From assembly GCA_017392525.1 (NCBI GenBank), contig JAFOVD010000052.1, positions 1 to 64,000 of the forward strand: 64,000 bases of DNA, written 5' to 3'. Position numbers and translations under genes: made by a program. Position 1 is the first letter of the stretch; each line of letters opens with the position of its first letter. Below the pieces are notes generated by a model, which was not told the origin of the DNA, made no database searches, and saw nothing but the letters and a program-made list of their open reading frames with translations. Source of the DNA: Lachnospiraceae bacterium. GTDB taxonomy: Bacteria > Bacillota > Clostridia > Lachnospirales > Lachnospiraceae. Shown piece by piece: positions 8,431 through 18,172 of this stretch.

Positions 8431-10086
8431 CTACAGTTGCTGAATGCCCTCAATAATCTTCGGAATCATCTGTTTCTTTCTTGAAACAACCCCTGCCAGG
8501 CCATAGAGGCCTTCTTTTTCTTCCTTGCCCGGGAATGCCATACGCATAACATTCTCTGCCTTTTGTCCGGCAAAAATCACGTCAGAACGCTGTTCTAAGA
8601 TATTGGTAAGCATTACAAAAACCATATCCAGGTTCTTATCAACCATAACCTGATTCATATAATCCTGTAAATCTCCACTGATCTTCTTCAACTGATTCTC
8701 ACTGACTGCACTAACCTGTGACACGCCAAAGGTCATAGATTCCGCTGAGAATGTCTTGAAATCCTGATAAAAGATTTCTTCCGTTGTACGATTCTTGAAG
8801 TTCGAACCGGCTTCAAACATCGACATCGCAAGTTCCTTATAATCAACCTCTGCAATCTCCGCGAGCTCTTTACCAACACGAACATCCATCGGTGTACAGG
8901 TAGGGGATTTAAACATCAGAGTATCGGAAAGAATTGCTGATAACAACAATCCGGCAATCTTAGGTGTCACTTCTACCCCTTTCTCCTGATACATCTGATA
9001 AATAATGGTAGAAGAACATCCCAGTGGCTGATTTCTGAAGAAAATCGGCTGAATTGTCTCCAATGATCCGATTCTATGATGATCGATAATCTCCAGAATT
9101 TCTGCCTCATCAATTCCGTCTACCGCCTGGCTCTTCTCATTATGATCAACGAGAATCACCTTCTTTTTCTTCATGTTAAGTAAGTTTCTACGGGAGAACA
9201 TTCCAATATAATGACGTTCCTGATCCAGTACCGGGAAGTCTCTATGACGAATCTTCGAAACAACCTCCTGCACATCATCAACATAGTCGTCCAGTTCAAA
9301 TGTTACCAGCTTATCCTTGGACATAAACGCTTTTATTGGAATACTCTGATGAACCATACGGGCAACCGTAAATGTATCATACTCTGTAGCAATCAGAATA
9401 CATTCGATAGATGCCGCCTTCTCCACAACTTCCTGATCCACATTTCTAACTCCGGAAACAATCATACAGCTCGGATTCTGTTCCAGAGCCACCAGCTGAC
9501 GTTCCTTTACATCGCCCATAATAACAAGGTCATCTTCTTCGATTTCCTTTCGAATACTGCAGGCACCGGATGCGATTACCACTCGTCCCTTAACAAAGTA
9601 CGCGTGCTCATTTCCAGTAATCAGATGACCATTAATGGTCTCTACAATATTACGGTACTGTGTACGCGCTCTGGACATAATTCGATTGTCATAAATATCC
9701 ATATAGGAATATGCAATATCACCATTGACAATCAGACCCTCCAGGCGATTGTTAACCCCTACAATCGGAAGCGTTACAACATCTTCCGTCTTCATCAGCT
9801 CCCATGCCTTTTTCAAGGAAATGTGACTGCTGACACCGTCTGTACGTCGAAAATCAATATCTTTTAACTGTGTACCAACATTTGTCACCGTCTCCGGTTC
9901 TTTCACGTCAAATCGGTCCAATACATATTTTGTCTCTTCACTTAAAGATCCTGCCTTTTTCGGAACAAAGTTCCCCGGCTCAATCTGACTCTTCAGATTT
10001 GCATAGGTAATAGCTGCACAGATACTGTCTGTATCCGGATTCTTGTGTCCGATTACCCATACCACTTGATTATTCTTGTTTTCCAT
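8431..10086 (-). CDS. ppaC: Manganese-dependent inorganic pyrophosphatase with CBS and DRTGG domains
   Basis: This family II pyrophosphatase hydrolyses pyrophosphate to phosphate in the cytosol. The 551 residues begin with the DHH phosphoesterase motif GHKNPDTDSICAA. A regulatory insert follows (CBS, then DRTGG at roughly 130-240, then CBS), and then the rest of the catalytic domain with DHHRIGS and the DHHA2 domain. CBS-DRTGG pyrophosphatases are known to be controlled by adenine nucleotides and diadenosine polyphosphates. I start it at MENKNNQ, which has GAGG six bases upstream; the frame also contains an earlier GTG overlapping that ribosome binding site. Confidence 0.94.
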   Translation of the reverse strand: MENKNNQVVWVIGHKNPDTDSICAAITYANLKSQIEPGNFVPKKAGSLSEETKYVLDRFDVKEPETVTNVGTQLKDIDFRRTDGVSSHISLKKAWELMKTEDVVTLPIVGVNNRLEGLIVNGDIAYSYMDIYDNRIMSRARTQYRNIVETINGHLITGNEHAYFVKGRVVIASGACSIRKEIEEDDLVIMGDVKERQLVALEQNPSCMIVSGVRNVDQEVVEKAASIECILIATEYDTFTVARMVHQSIPIKAFMSKDKLVTFELDDYVDDVQEVVSKIRHRDFPVLDQERHYIGMFSRRNLLNMKKKKVILVDHNEKSQAVDGIDEAEILEIIDHHRIGSLETIQPIFFRNQPLGCSSTIIYQMYQEKGVEVTPKIAGLLLSAILSDTLMFKSPTCTPMDVRVGKELAEIAEVDYKELAMSMFEAGSNFKNRTTEEIFYQDFKTFSAESMTFGVSQVSAVSENQLKKISGDLQDYMNQVMVDKNLDMVFVMLTNILEQRSDVIFAGQKAENVMRMAFPGKEEKEGLYGLAGVVSRKKQMIPKIIEGIQQL

Positions 10087-10164
10087 AATCTGCCTCACTA
10101 AACAAACACCTAATTTAGATTCATTATACTATCAAACATCACTCTATAAAAGTGTTTCATATTG

Positions 10165-10200
10165 TAAAAAAGCCCCCTCAAGAGTTACCTTGAGAGAGCG
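10165..10200 (-). terminator. Intrinsic terminator after the coiled-coil gene
   Basis: On the minus strand an 11-bp stem with some G-T pairs (GCTCTCTCAAG with CTTGAGGGGGC) is followed by six T residues. It separates the coiled-coil gene from ppaC, for which a TATAAT box is visible at 10123-10128 without a clear -35 box. Confidence 0.75.
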
Positions 10201-10229
10201 CTTGTGATTATTTCTATTATTTCCTGTAT

Positions 10230-10865
10230 CTAGATAATACCAATTAATACAAGAATTATTACAGCGGATAAAGCTAAATTAAACATGCTAAATAACGTCA
10301 ATACGATATTCTGTGTGTGGAGAGTTGAAATCTTACGTTCCATCAAAGTATTCTTCTCTTCCTGATCCTCAGATCGATCCATCTCTTTCATCAGGTCCTG
10401 AATATTACGATAAACCTTGACATTCTCATCATGTACTTTGTCACCAAGATCGCCCTTGATTCCATCCAGGCCTTTCAGCATCTGCTCAAGAGTATTCTTT
10501 ACTTCCTGAGACTGCTCCGCCGCAGAGCCCTCATTGTTGCGAATCTGCTGCTTAATCTGTCCCTCCAGATTTGCCATGTTCATCTTAACATCCGACAACA
10601 GGCGATCCACCTGAACATTTACATCAGCAACGATGCTATCGGCTTCTTTCTGCTTTTCTTCCAGGCTCGCCTGAAGACGTGCATTCTGCTCTTCCTTGGA
10701 ACGAACCATAGCCTCTAATTCTTTTACTTTTCTTTCTTTTGCATTAACCAATGCCTGAATCTGTCGTGCCTTCTCACGAAATGCATCAACCTGTTCAAGC
10801 AACATATCCTCTCCGGAAATCGTATTCTGATTTAAACTCACGTCTCTATCCTCTGTATCATACAT
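10230..10865 (-). CDS. Coiled-coil protein with C-terminal membrane anchor
   Basis: I do not recognise a named family. The 211-residue protein is almost wholly charged and helical, with long heptad-like stretches (about 20-185) rich in Glu, Lys and Gln. It ends in one hydrophobic segment (about 187-211, NIVLTLFSMFNLALSAVIIL) with no signal peptide, so it is probably tail-anchored with the coil in the cytoplasm. The start is uncertain: the ATG giving MYDTEDRD has only a distant GGGGG run upstream. It forms a single-gene unit ending at a terminator, divergent from the radical SAM gene. A structural or scaffolding role is a guess. Confidence 0.7.
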   Translation of the reverse strand: MYDTEDRDVSLNQNTISGEDMLLEQVDAFREKARQIQALVNAKERKVKELEAMVRSKEEQNARLQASLEEKQKEADSIVADVNVQVDRLLSDVKMNMANLEGQIKQQIRNNEGSAAEQSQEVKNTLEQMLKGLDGIKGDLGDKVHDENVKVYRNIQDLMKEMDRSEDQEEKNTLMERKISTLHTQNIVLTLFSMFNLALSAVIILVLIGII

Positions 10866-11019
10866 AGTAACTTCATAACCCCCACACAAAGTCTTTAATT
10901 TAATTCATTCTAGCATTTCTAAAATTATAAGTAAAGATAGGGATTTGCTTTTTCCATCGCATCATGACACAATGATAGGACGAAATATGACTCTAAGAAA
11001 TGAAAACGCAGGTGATAAG

Positions 11020-11925
11020 ATGTATCTAAACATGATCAATGACGAACTAAAAAGAATCTATGGCGAGAAAGTCTATCGCATCGCCTTAAACGGCGGTATG
11101 ACCTGCCCCAATCGCGATGGCAAAATTGACACGCGGGGCTGTATCTTCTGCAGCGCCGGCGGTTCCGGAGACTTTGCTGAAGACTATCGATGTGATATCA
11201 CAACACAAATCGAATCCGGCAAACTACGAATCCAGTCAAAGGCGCCAAAATGCCGAAAATTCATCGCCTATTTCCAAGCCTATACCAATACTTATGCATC
11301 CACTGATTACCTTCGCAAGATATTCACAGAGGCCATCCAACATCCCGACGTTGTGATATTATCCATCGCCACGCGTCCAGACTGCCTCCCACCGGAAGTT
11401 CTTGATTTATTAGAAGAATTGAATCAGATCAAGCCCGTATGGGTCGAACTTGGCATGCAGACTGTTAAGGAAGCCTCCGCCCAATTTATCCGCCGTGGCT
11501 ATTGCCTCGAAGTGTATGATCAGGCTGTTCAGGCGTTAAAAGAACGTAATATCAAAGTGATTACACATATCATCCTCGGATTACCGGGCGAAACAAAAGA
11601 AGATATGTACGCCTCCGTTCGCCATGTCGCTTCCCAGCATGTATATGGTGTAAAACTGCAGCTACTCCATATCTTAGAACATACGGATCTCGCAGATTAT
11701 TACCGCGCGCATCCATTTCCTGTGTTTACACTTGAAGACTATATCGAAACGGTAGCACATTGCGTGGAACTACTGCCAAGGGATATCACCATACATCGTC
11801 TGACCGGTGATGGACCAAAGAAGATTTTGATTGAGCCAAAATGGTCCGGGAATAAGCGGATGGTGCTGAATACGATGAATAAATATTTACGGGAGCATGA
11901 TGTGGAACAAGGAAAAAGAGGTTAG
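11020..11925 (+). CDS. TIGR01212 family radical SAM protein (YhcC-like)
   Basis: The 301-residue protein has the family hallmark CPNRDG followed by GCIFC, giving the widely spaced radical SAM cysteine set that binds a 4Fe-4S cluster and cleaves S-adenosylmethionine. Other family parts are AYFQAYTNTYA, ELGMQT and HIILGLPGE. The substrate of this family is not established. I chose the ATG giving MYLNMINDEL because AGGTG stands five bases before it; the frame is open 25 codons further upstream without support. The stop codon lies inside a strong two-way terminator shared with nifJ. Confidence 0.87.
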   Translation: MYLNMINDELKRIYGEKVYRIALNGGMTCPNRDGKIDTRGCIFCSAGGSGDFAEDYRCDITTQIESGKLRIQSKAPKCRKFIAYFQAYTNTYASTDYLRKIFTEAIQHPDVVILSIATRPDCLPPEVLDLLEELNQIKPVWVELGMQTVKEASAQFIRRGYCLEVYDQAVQALKERNIKVITHIILGLPGETKEDMYASVRHVASQHVYGVKLQLLHILEHTDLADYYRAHPFPVFTLEDYIETVAHCVELLPRDITIHRLTGDGPKKILIEPKWSGNKRMVLNTMNKYLREHDVEQGKRG

Positions 11926-11950
11926 GCCAAACGGCCTAACCTCTTTCATT
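11913..11950. terminator. Bidirectional terminator between the radical SAM gene and nifJ
   Basis: A 14-bp perfect stem (AAAGAGGTTAGGCC with its complement) and a four-base loop are flanked by A and T runs on both sides. It serves both convergent genes, and includes the stop codon of the radical SAM gene. Confidence 0.9.
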
Positions 11951-11969
11951 TCTTAATTCTTATCTCGAA

Positions 11970-14900
11970 TTAGTCTTCTGCTTTATAAAGCTTAACCAAT
12001 TTCTGCAAGAATTCATATCTTTCTTTGTAGTTCTGTTCTGTCTTAGCATACAGTTCAGCAGCACGTTCCTTATCAACCTTCATCAGTGAAGCATAACGGT
12101 TTTCACCCTTGATAAATTCCTGGAAGTCCTTAGTAGGAGCCTTGGAATCAAGTGAGAATCCGTCCTTACCTGTTGCTACAAGTTCTGGGTTGAAACGGAA
12201 GTTGAACCAATATCCTGACTCAACAGCAAGCTTCTCTTCTGTCTGAGCCTTTGCCATACCCTTCTTGATACCATGATTGATACATGGAGCGTATGCAATA
12301 ATCAGAGATGGTCCTGGATAAGCTTCTGCTTCTGCAATAGCCTTAACACACTGGTTCATATCAGCACCCATAGCGATGTGTGCTACATATACATAACCAT
12401 AAGACATTGCGATACCAGCAAGATCCTTCTTCTTAGTCTCTTTACCACCTGCTGCGAACTGAGCAACTGCTGCTGTAGGTGTAGACTTAGAAGACTGTCC
12501 ACCTGTATTAGAATATACTTCTGTATCGAATACCATGATATTGATATCCTTACCGGAAGCAAGAACATGGTCTAATCCACCGAAGCCGATATCATAAGCC
12601 CATCCGTCACCACCGAAGATCCACTGTGACTTCTTAGCAAGGAAATCTTTTTCCTTTAATACATTCTTAGCTACATCTGAGCCTTCAGCTTCAAGAGCTG
12701 CTACTAACTTATCTGTAGCAAGACCGTTTGTTACACCATTTGCAAATGTATCATTCCATTCTGCAATTGCAGCCTTAACATTTGCATCACTTGTTGATTC
12801 TGCAAGTGTTCCTAATTCATCATGTAATCTGTCACGAATAGCTCTCTGAGCAAGTAACATACCATAACCGAATTCTGCAGCATCTTCGAAAAGTGAGTTA
12901 GACCATGCAGGACCATGACCCTTAGCATTTACAGTATATGGTGTAGATGGTGAAGAGTTACCCCAGATAGATGAACATCCTGTAGCATTGGCAATGTACA
13001 TTCTGTCACCGAATAACTGAGTAATTAACTTAGCGTAAGGTGTTTCACCACAACCACCACAAGCTCCTGAGAATTCAAGGAGTGGCTGTACAAACTGTGA
13101 TCCCTTAACTGTGTTGATCTTGAACTTCTCAACAACATCATCCTTCTGAGGAAGGGATACTGCATAGTCGAATGCCTTCTGCTCGTCTTCATTTTCTTCG
13201 AAGCTCTTTAATGCAAGTGCATCTACTGGGCAGACATTTGCACAAGATCCGCAACCTGTACAGTCATAAGCAGAAACTGTAATAGCGAACTTGTATTCCG
13301 GCATCTGGTTCATATCCTTGCTCTGAAGTTCTGCTGGAGCTGCTGCTACTTCGTCAGCTGTTAATGCAACCGGACGGATTGCTGCATGAGGACATACATA
13401 AGAACACTGATTACACTGGATACACTTTGTAACATCCCATACAGGAACGTCTGTTGCTACACCACGCTTTTCATATGCAGCTGTACCAGAAGGTGTAGAA
13501 CCATCCACATACTTCTTAACTACAGATACAGGAATCTTGTTACCTTCCTGAGCGTTAACCTTAACCTGAATATTCTTAACGAAGTCAATTACTTCTTCAC
13601 GACCTTCACCAACTGTCTGTGTAAGATCATCATCTTCGCAGTTCTTCCATGATTCTGGAACATTAACCTTAACGAATGCTGTTGCACCTGCATCGATAGC
13701 ATCATGGTTCATCTTAACAATGTCGTCACCCTTCTTAGAGTAAGAAGCTGTAGCAGCATCCTTCATAAGCTTGATAACCTGTTCCTGAGGAATAAGACCT
13801 GTAAGTGAGAAGAATGCAGACTGAAGTACTGTATTAATTCTCTTTCCAAGTCCGATTTCCTTACCAATCTTAACACCGTCAATGATGTAGAAGTTGATAT
13901 TGTTTTCTGCGATATATCTCTTAACCTGTCCAGGAAGCTTCTCATCTAATTCTTCTTCAGACCACTGTGTGTTGAATAAGAATGTTCCGCCCGGTACCAG
14001 ATCCTGTACCATGTTGTACTTGTAGATGTATGCTGTACAGTGACATGCTACGAAGTTTGCCTGGCTGATTAAGTATGTAGAACGAATTGGTGTATGACCA
14101 AATCTTAAGTGAGAAATAGTTACACCGCCGGACTTCTTAGAGTCATAGTCAAAGTAAGCCTGCGCGTACATATCTGTGTTATCACCGATAATCTTAATAG
14201 AGTTCTTGTTAGCACCGACTGTACCATCTGCTCCAAGTCCCCAGAACTTACAGTTTGTTGTTCCTTCTGGAGTTGTTACAGGATTTTCCTTTACTTCAAG
14301 AGAAAGATTTGTTACATCATCGTAAATACCGATTGTAAATCTTTCCTTTTCTGTATTGTTGTATACAGCAATAATCTGTCCAGGAGTTGTATCCTTAGAA
14401 CCAAGACCATAACGTCCTGTAAATACAGGAACCTGATCAAACTTAGATCCCTTAAGAGATGCAACTACATCCAAGTAAAGTGGTTCACCGATAGAACCAG
14501 GTTCTTTTGTTCTGTCAAGAACTGTAATCTTCTTAACTGTATCAGGGATTGCTTCAATAAGAGCTTCCTTAACGAATGGTCTGTAAAGACGAACCTTAAC
14601 AAGACCTACCTTCTGTCCCTTAGATGCAAGATAATCGATTGTTTCATCGATTGTTTCGCAAACAGATCCCATTGCGATGATAATCTGTTCTGCATCAGGA
14701 GCACCAGAGTAGTTAAACAGCTTGTAATCTGTACCGATCTTAGCGTTAACCTTGTCCATATATTCCTGAACGATTGCTGGAAGTTCGTCATACTGTGTAT
14801 TACAAGCTTCACGGCTCTGGAAGAATAAATCTGGGTTCTGAGCAGATCCCATTTCACGTGGATGATTTGGATTCAATGCATTCTGACGGAATGCTGTAAC

Positions 14901-15497
14901 TGCATCCATATCCATCATGTCTTTTAAGTCTTCATAATCCCATGTTTCAATCTTCTGGATTTCGTGTGATGTACGGAAACCATCAAAGAAGTTGATAAAT
15001 GGTACTCTACCCTTAATTGCTGCTAAATGTGCAACTGGAGTTAAATCCATTACTTCCTGTACAGAAGATTCACAAAGCATAGCTACACCAGTCTGACGGC
15101 AAGCATATACATCAGAATGATCACCGAAAATATTTAATGCATGTGTTGCTACACAACGAGCAGATACGTTAAATACACCCGGAAGTCTCTCACCGGCAAC
15201 CTTGTACAGATCAGGAATCATCAAAAGAAGACCCTGAGAAGCTGTATATGTTGTTGTAAGCGCACCAGCTGCAAGAGAACCGTGTACAGCACCGGCTGCA
15301 CCTGCCTCAGACTGCATTTCTGTAATCTGTACCTTCTGTCCGAAAGCATTCTTACGACCTGCAGTAGCCCATTCATCTGTTGCTTCTGCCATAACAGATG
15401 ATGGTGTAATTGGATAGATAGCTGCTACATCAGTAAATGCATAAGAAGCATGAGCTGCAGCATGGTTACCATCCATGGTTTTCATTTTTCTTTTCAT
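11970..15497 (-). CDS. nifJ: Pyruvate:ferredoxin (flavodoxin) oxidoreductase
   Basis: This single-chain 1175-residue enzyme converts pyruvate and CoA to acetyl-CoA and CO2, reducing ferredoxin. It is central to fermentation in anaerobes. All domains are present: the pyruvate-binding N-terminal domain (MDGNHAAAHASYAFTDVAA, YPITPSS), two 4Fe-4S motifs (CIQCNQCSYVCPHA and CTGCGSCANVCPVDA), a proximal cluster motif CGGCGETPY and the thiamine diphosphate region GGDGWAYDIGFGGLDH. The start is supported by GGAGGG six bases upstream. It stands alone between a strong terminator and its own promoter, with a leader of about 90 bases. Confidence 0.97.
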   Translation of the reverse strand: MKRKMKTMDGNHAAAHASYAFTDVAAIYPITPSSVMAEATDEWATAGRKNAFGQKVQITEMQSEAGAAGAVHGSLAAGALTTTYTASQGLLLMIPDLYKVAGERLPGVFNVSARCVATHALNIFGDHSDVYACRQTGVAMLCESSVQEVMDLTPVAHLAAIKGRVPFINFFDGFRTSHEIQKIETWDYEDLKDMMDMDAVTAFRQNALNPNHPREMGSAQNPDLFFQSREACNTQYDELPAIVQEYMDKVNAKIGTDYKLFNYSGAPDAEQIIIAMGSVCETIDETIDYLASKGQKVGLVKVRLYRPFVKEALIEAIPDTVKKITVLDRTKEPGSIGEPLYLDVVASLKGSKFDQVPVFTGRYGLGSKDTTPGQIIAVYNNTEKERFTIGIYDDVTNLSLEVKENPVTTPEGTTNCKFWGLGADGTVGANKNSIKIIGDNTDMYAQAYFDYDSKKSGGVTISHLRFGHTPIRSTYLISQANFVACHCTAYIYKYNMVQDLVPGGTFLFNTQWSEEELDEKLPGQVKRYIAENNINFYIIDGVKIGKEIGLGKRINTVLQSAFFSLTGLIPQEQVIKLMKDAATASYSKKGDDIVKMNHDAIDAGATAFVKVNVPESWKNCEDDDLTQTVGEGREEVIDFVKNIQVKVNAQEGNKIPVSVVKKYVDGSTPSGTAAYEKRGVATDVPVWDVTKCIQCNQCSYVCPHAAIRPVALTADEVAAAPAELQSKDMNQMPEYKFAITVSAYDCTGCGSCANVCPVDALALKSFEENEDEQKAFDYAVSLPQKDDVVEKFKINTVKGSQFVQPLLEFSGACGGCGETPYAKLITQLFGDRMYIANATGCSSIWGNSSPSTPYTVNAKGHGPAWSNSLFEDAAEFGYGMLLAQRAIRDRLHDELGTLAESTSDANVKAAIAEWNDTFANGVTNGLATDKLVAALEAEGSDVAKNVLKEKDFLAKKSQWIFGGDGWAYDIGFGGLDHVLASGKDINIMVFDTEVYSNTGGQSSKSTPTAAVAQFAAGGKETKKKDLAGIAMSYGYVYVAHIAMGADMNQCVKAIAEAEAYPGPSLIIAYAPCINHGIKKGMAKAQTEEKLAVESGYWFNFRFNPELVATGKDGFSLDSKAPTKDFQEFIKGENRYASLMKVDKERAAELYAKTEQNYKERYEFLQKLVKLYKAED

Positions 15498-15595
15498 CTT
15501 TTTCCCTCCTACAAGATACTTGACTTGAAAATGATATTTTTATACGCGTAAAATGCAGACCAAACACAAAGTCCACATGCGTCGCCACAATAAAA

Positions 15596-15624
15596 ATTGT
15601 AGGGTTTCCGTTGGGAAAAATCAA
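15596..15624 (-). promoter_or_regulatory. SigmaA-type promoter for nifJ
   Basis: On the minus strand TTGATT and TACAAT are 17 bases apart. The -10 box falls in an ACAAT/ATTGT inverted repeat that could also be an operator; no regulator is identified. Confidence 0.55.
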
Positions 15625-15695
15625 TACTTCTGACCCCCTTTGGCTGTTCTATTTTGAATACATTTCACAATTAATATCTATTCTCTTCAAAAACC

Positions 15696-15723
15696 TTGAA
15701 AAGTTTAGTATTTCTAGTAAAAT
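15696..15723 (+). promoter_or_regulatory. SigmaA-type promoter for the ABC-F gene
   Basis: TTGAAA and TAAAAT are 16 bases apart, and the ATG follows about 55 bases later. It is divergent from the nifJ promoter with about 70 bp between the two -35 boxes. Confidence 0.55.
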
Positions 15724-15779
15724 AAAATAAGTATGCCTATTATGGAATTACAGAATTTTCATAAAAGAAAGGATAAAAA

Positions 15780-17420
15780 ATGATTCAAGCTAGTAATATT
15801 ACGCTTCGTCTTGGCAAACGTGCTCTCTTCGAAGACGTAAACATCAAATTTACAGAAGGAAACTGCTACGGCCTGATTGGTGCCAATGGTGCAGGTAAAT
15901 CTACCTTCCTTAAAATCATGTCTGGTGTTTTAGAACCATCAAAGGGTGAGATTATCATTACACCGGGCCAGCGTCTCAGTGTTCTGGAGCAGGATCATTT
16001 CAAATATAATGATTACACTGTTCTGGATACAGTAATTATGGGAAATGCTCGTCTCTACGAGATTATGAAAGAAAAGGACGCTATCTATGCAAAGGAAGAT
16101 TTCTCTGACGAAGACGGTATCCGCGCTTCAGAACTGGAAGCTGAATTTGCTGATATGGACGGCTGGAACGCAGAATCCGATGCTGCTCAGCTTTTAAACG
16201 GTCTTGGAGTTGATACTGAATATCACTACTCTATGATGGCTGATTTGAATGGTGAGTTAAAGGTCAAGGTTCTTCTTGCCAAGGCACTGTTCGGTAATCC
16301 GGACATCCTGCTTCTCGATGAGCCTACTAACCACCTGGATTTGGATGCAATCGCATGGCTGGAAGAATTCTTAATCAACTTTGAGAATACAGTCGTTGTT
16401 GTATCCCATGACCGTTACTTCTTAAATAAGGTCTGCACTCATATTGCAGATATCGATTACGGTAAGATTCAGCTCTATGCCGGAAACTATGATTTCTGGT
16501 ATGAATCAAGCCAGTTGCTTCTCCAGCAGCGCAAGGAAGCCAACAAGAAGAAGGAAGAAAAGATTAAGGAATTACAGGAATTCATCTCCCGCTTCTCTGC
16601 TAACGCTTCCAAGAGTAAGCAGGCTACTTCCCGTAAGAGAGCCCTTGAAAAGATTGAACTGGAAGACATTCGTCCATCCAGCCGTAAGTACCCATATATC
16701 GATTTCAGACCACAGCGTGAAATCGGAAATGAAGTTCTTACTGTTACAAATCTTACCAAGACAATTGACGGCGTTAAGGTTTTAGACAATATCAGCTTCA
16801 CTGTTAATCGTGATGATAAGATTGGTTTTGTAGGTTCAAATGAGTTAGCTAAAACTACACTCTTCCAGATTCTTGCAGGAGAGATGGAACCGGATTCCGG
16901 TGAATATAAGTGGGGTGTAACGACTTCTCAGTCTTACTTCCCTAAGGACAACACCAAGATTTTCGATACAGACAGCTCTATCGTTGACTGGTTAACAGGT
17001 TATTCTGAAATCAAGGATGCAACTTATGTTCGTGGATTCCTTGGACGTATGTTATTCGCCGGCGAAGAAGGCGTAAAGAAAATGCGTGTATTATCCGGTG
17101 GTGAAAAGGTACGAGTTCTTCTCTCTCGTATGATGATTGAAAACTCTAACGTGTTAATCATGGATGAACCAACTGACCACCTTGATATGGAAAGTATCAC
17201 AGCATTAAACAAGGGTATGACTAAGTTCTCCGGCGTTATTCTGTTCTCTTCTCGAGATCATCAGATTGTTCAGACAACTGCAAACCGTATCATTGAGTTT
17301 ATGCCAAACGGAACTATCATCGATAAGATTACAACTTATGATGAATATCTTGAAAATGATGAAATGGCTCGTAAGCGTGCTGTATTCTCTACTACAGAAG
17401 ATGAGGAATCAGACGACTAA
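15780..17420 (+). CDS. ABC-F family ATPase (YbiT/YkpA-like)
   Basis: ABC-F proteins are soluble twin-ATPase proteins that act on the ribosome rather than in transport. The 546 residues hold a first nucleotide-binding domain with a normal Walker A (GANGAGKST) and DEPTNHLDL. The linker carries the family motif SRFSANASKSKQATSR (about 277-292), and a second domain with signature LSGGEK follows. Two catalytic features are degenerate. The first signature reads LNGEL, as also seen in E. coli YbiT. The second Walker A reads GSNELAKTT, and the second switch region reads SSRDHQ without the usual histidine. Start: AAAGGA seven bases upstream of the ATG. Confidence 0.9.
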   Translation: MIQASNITLRLGKRALFEDVNIKFTEGNCYGLIGANGAGKSTFLKIMSGVLEPSKGEIIITPGQRLSVLEQDHFKYNDYTVLDTVIMGNARLYEIMKEKDAIYAKEDFSDEDGIRASELEAEFADMDGWNAESDAAQLLNGLGVDTEYHYSMMADLNGELKVKVLLAKALFGNPDILLLDEPTNHLDLDAIAWLEEFLINFENTVVVVSHDRYFLNKVCTHIADIDYGKIQLYAGNYDFWYESSQLLLQQRKEANKKKEEKIKELQEFISRFSANASKSKQATSRKRALEKIELEDIRPSSRKYPYIDFRPQREIGNEVLTVTNLTKTIDGVKVLDNISFTVNRDDKIGFVGSNELAKTTLFQILAGEMEPDSGEYKWGVTTSQSYFPKDNTKIFDTDSSIVDWLTGYSEIKDATYVRGFLGRMLFAGEEGVKKMRVLSGGEKVRVLLSRMMIENSNVLIMDEPTDHLDMESITALNKGMTKFSGVILFSSRDHQIVQTTANRIIEFMPNGTIIDKITTYDEYLENDEMARKRAVFSTTEDEESDD

Positions 17421-17434
17421 ACATTTCCTAAAAC

Positions 17435-17472
17435 AAAACCCCGAAAGAGTTTTTACTCTTCCGGGGTTTTAT
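17435..17472. terminator. Bidirectional terminator between the ABC-F gene and the YesL-like gene
   Basis: The hairpin AAAACCCCG-AAGAG with CTCTT-CGGGGTTTT has A and T runs on both sides. It overlaps the last codons of the convergent YesL-like gene. Confidence 0.85.
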
Positions 17473-18088
17473 TTTCTTCCATCCGCGTTATCATTTCCTT
17501 AATTACAGGATAATAAAAGAAAGAACAAAGATACGAAGGCAATGACAAGCCAAGAACAAATAGTATCGGATATAACTTCATATTCATGATAAGCACTCCC
17601 GGAACCAGAACCGTGATTACCATCATAAAGAATGTTCTTGGAAGTTTGCCGATTGCCAGAATAAATGCATTTCTAAATACGGCGCCTGTGCTGTAGATAA
17701 ACTTTGCCCCCAGGGGCAGGATCCACACAAACAGTGCAAGCCAGAGTACTGTAAGTACATAAAGCACAATTACCAGACCTCTCTGGACCCCCGTATTCGT
17801 CTTAAGCATGTAGAAATCCAGGGCTATAAATCCTCCAAGGATTAACATAATCAGCCAAGGCAATGTCGCCGTCTTAAGATTTCCCTTAAACTGCGCAAAA
17901 AAGAGCGATATTACATGTCCCTCTCCTTCATTCATCTTCATAATACAGTAATTCATGCTTGTCAACGCCGCACCGGCAGTTACCACCGGAATGCAAAATA
18001 CCATTGTTATCAGATTTAGAAACATCAATGTCGCCAAATCACTCAGACCTCTCATCAACGGTCCGTCCATGGAGAAAAAACTACTCAT
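17453..18088 (-). CDS. YesL family membrane protein (DUF624)
   Basis: The 211-residue protein has five or six hydrophobic segments and the DUF624/YesL opening (MDGPLMRGLSDLATLMFLN). Members are found next to carbohydrate ABC importers; their exact role is not known. The start MSSFFSMDGP has GTGAGG six bases upstream; the frame is open further but that part includes the upstream terminator. It follows the ABC importer genes but is separated from them by a terminator, so it is partly independent. Confidence 0.82.
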   Translation of the reverse strand: MSSFFSMDGPLMRGLSDLATLMFLNLITMVFCIPVVTAGAALTSMNYCIMKMNEGEGHVISLFFAQFKGNLKTATLPWLIMLILGGFIALDFYMLKTNTGVQRGLVIVLYVLTVLWLALFVWILPLGAKFIYSTGAVFRNAFILAIGKLPRTFFMMVITVLVPGVLIMNMKLYPILFVLGLSLPSYLCSFFYYPVIKEMITRMEENKTPEE

Positions 18089-18103
18089 AACATACCTCAC
18101 AAA

Positions 18104-18146
18104 TAAAAAGACTGCATCTATGATACCATACATGCAGTCTTTTTTT
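18104..18146 (-). terminator. Terminator after the sugar importer operon
   Basis: A 10-bp stem (AGACTGCAT arms) with a 13-base loop is followed by T residues on the minus strand. T-rich sequence flanks the other side too. Confidence 0.75.
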
Positions 18147-18172
18147 CGAAATTTTAAAATGAAGAAAAAAGT

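Noticed and set aside
9211..9867. 218-codon open frame opposite the pyrophosphatase gene
   Set aside because: Antisense to conserved CBS/DRTGG coding sequence, with low-complexity composition and no ribosome binding site.
14109..14828. 239-codon open frame on the strand opposite nifJ
   Set aside because: It is a shadow of a highly biased coding sequence: Cys/Arg/Asn-rich, no family resemblance, no ribosome binding site.
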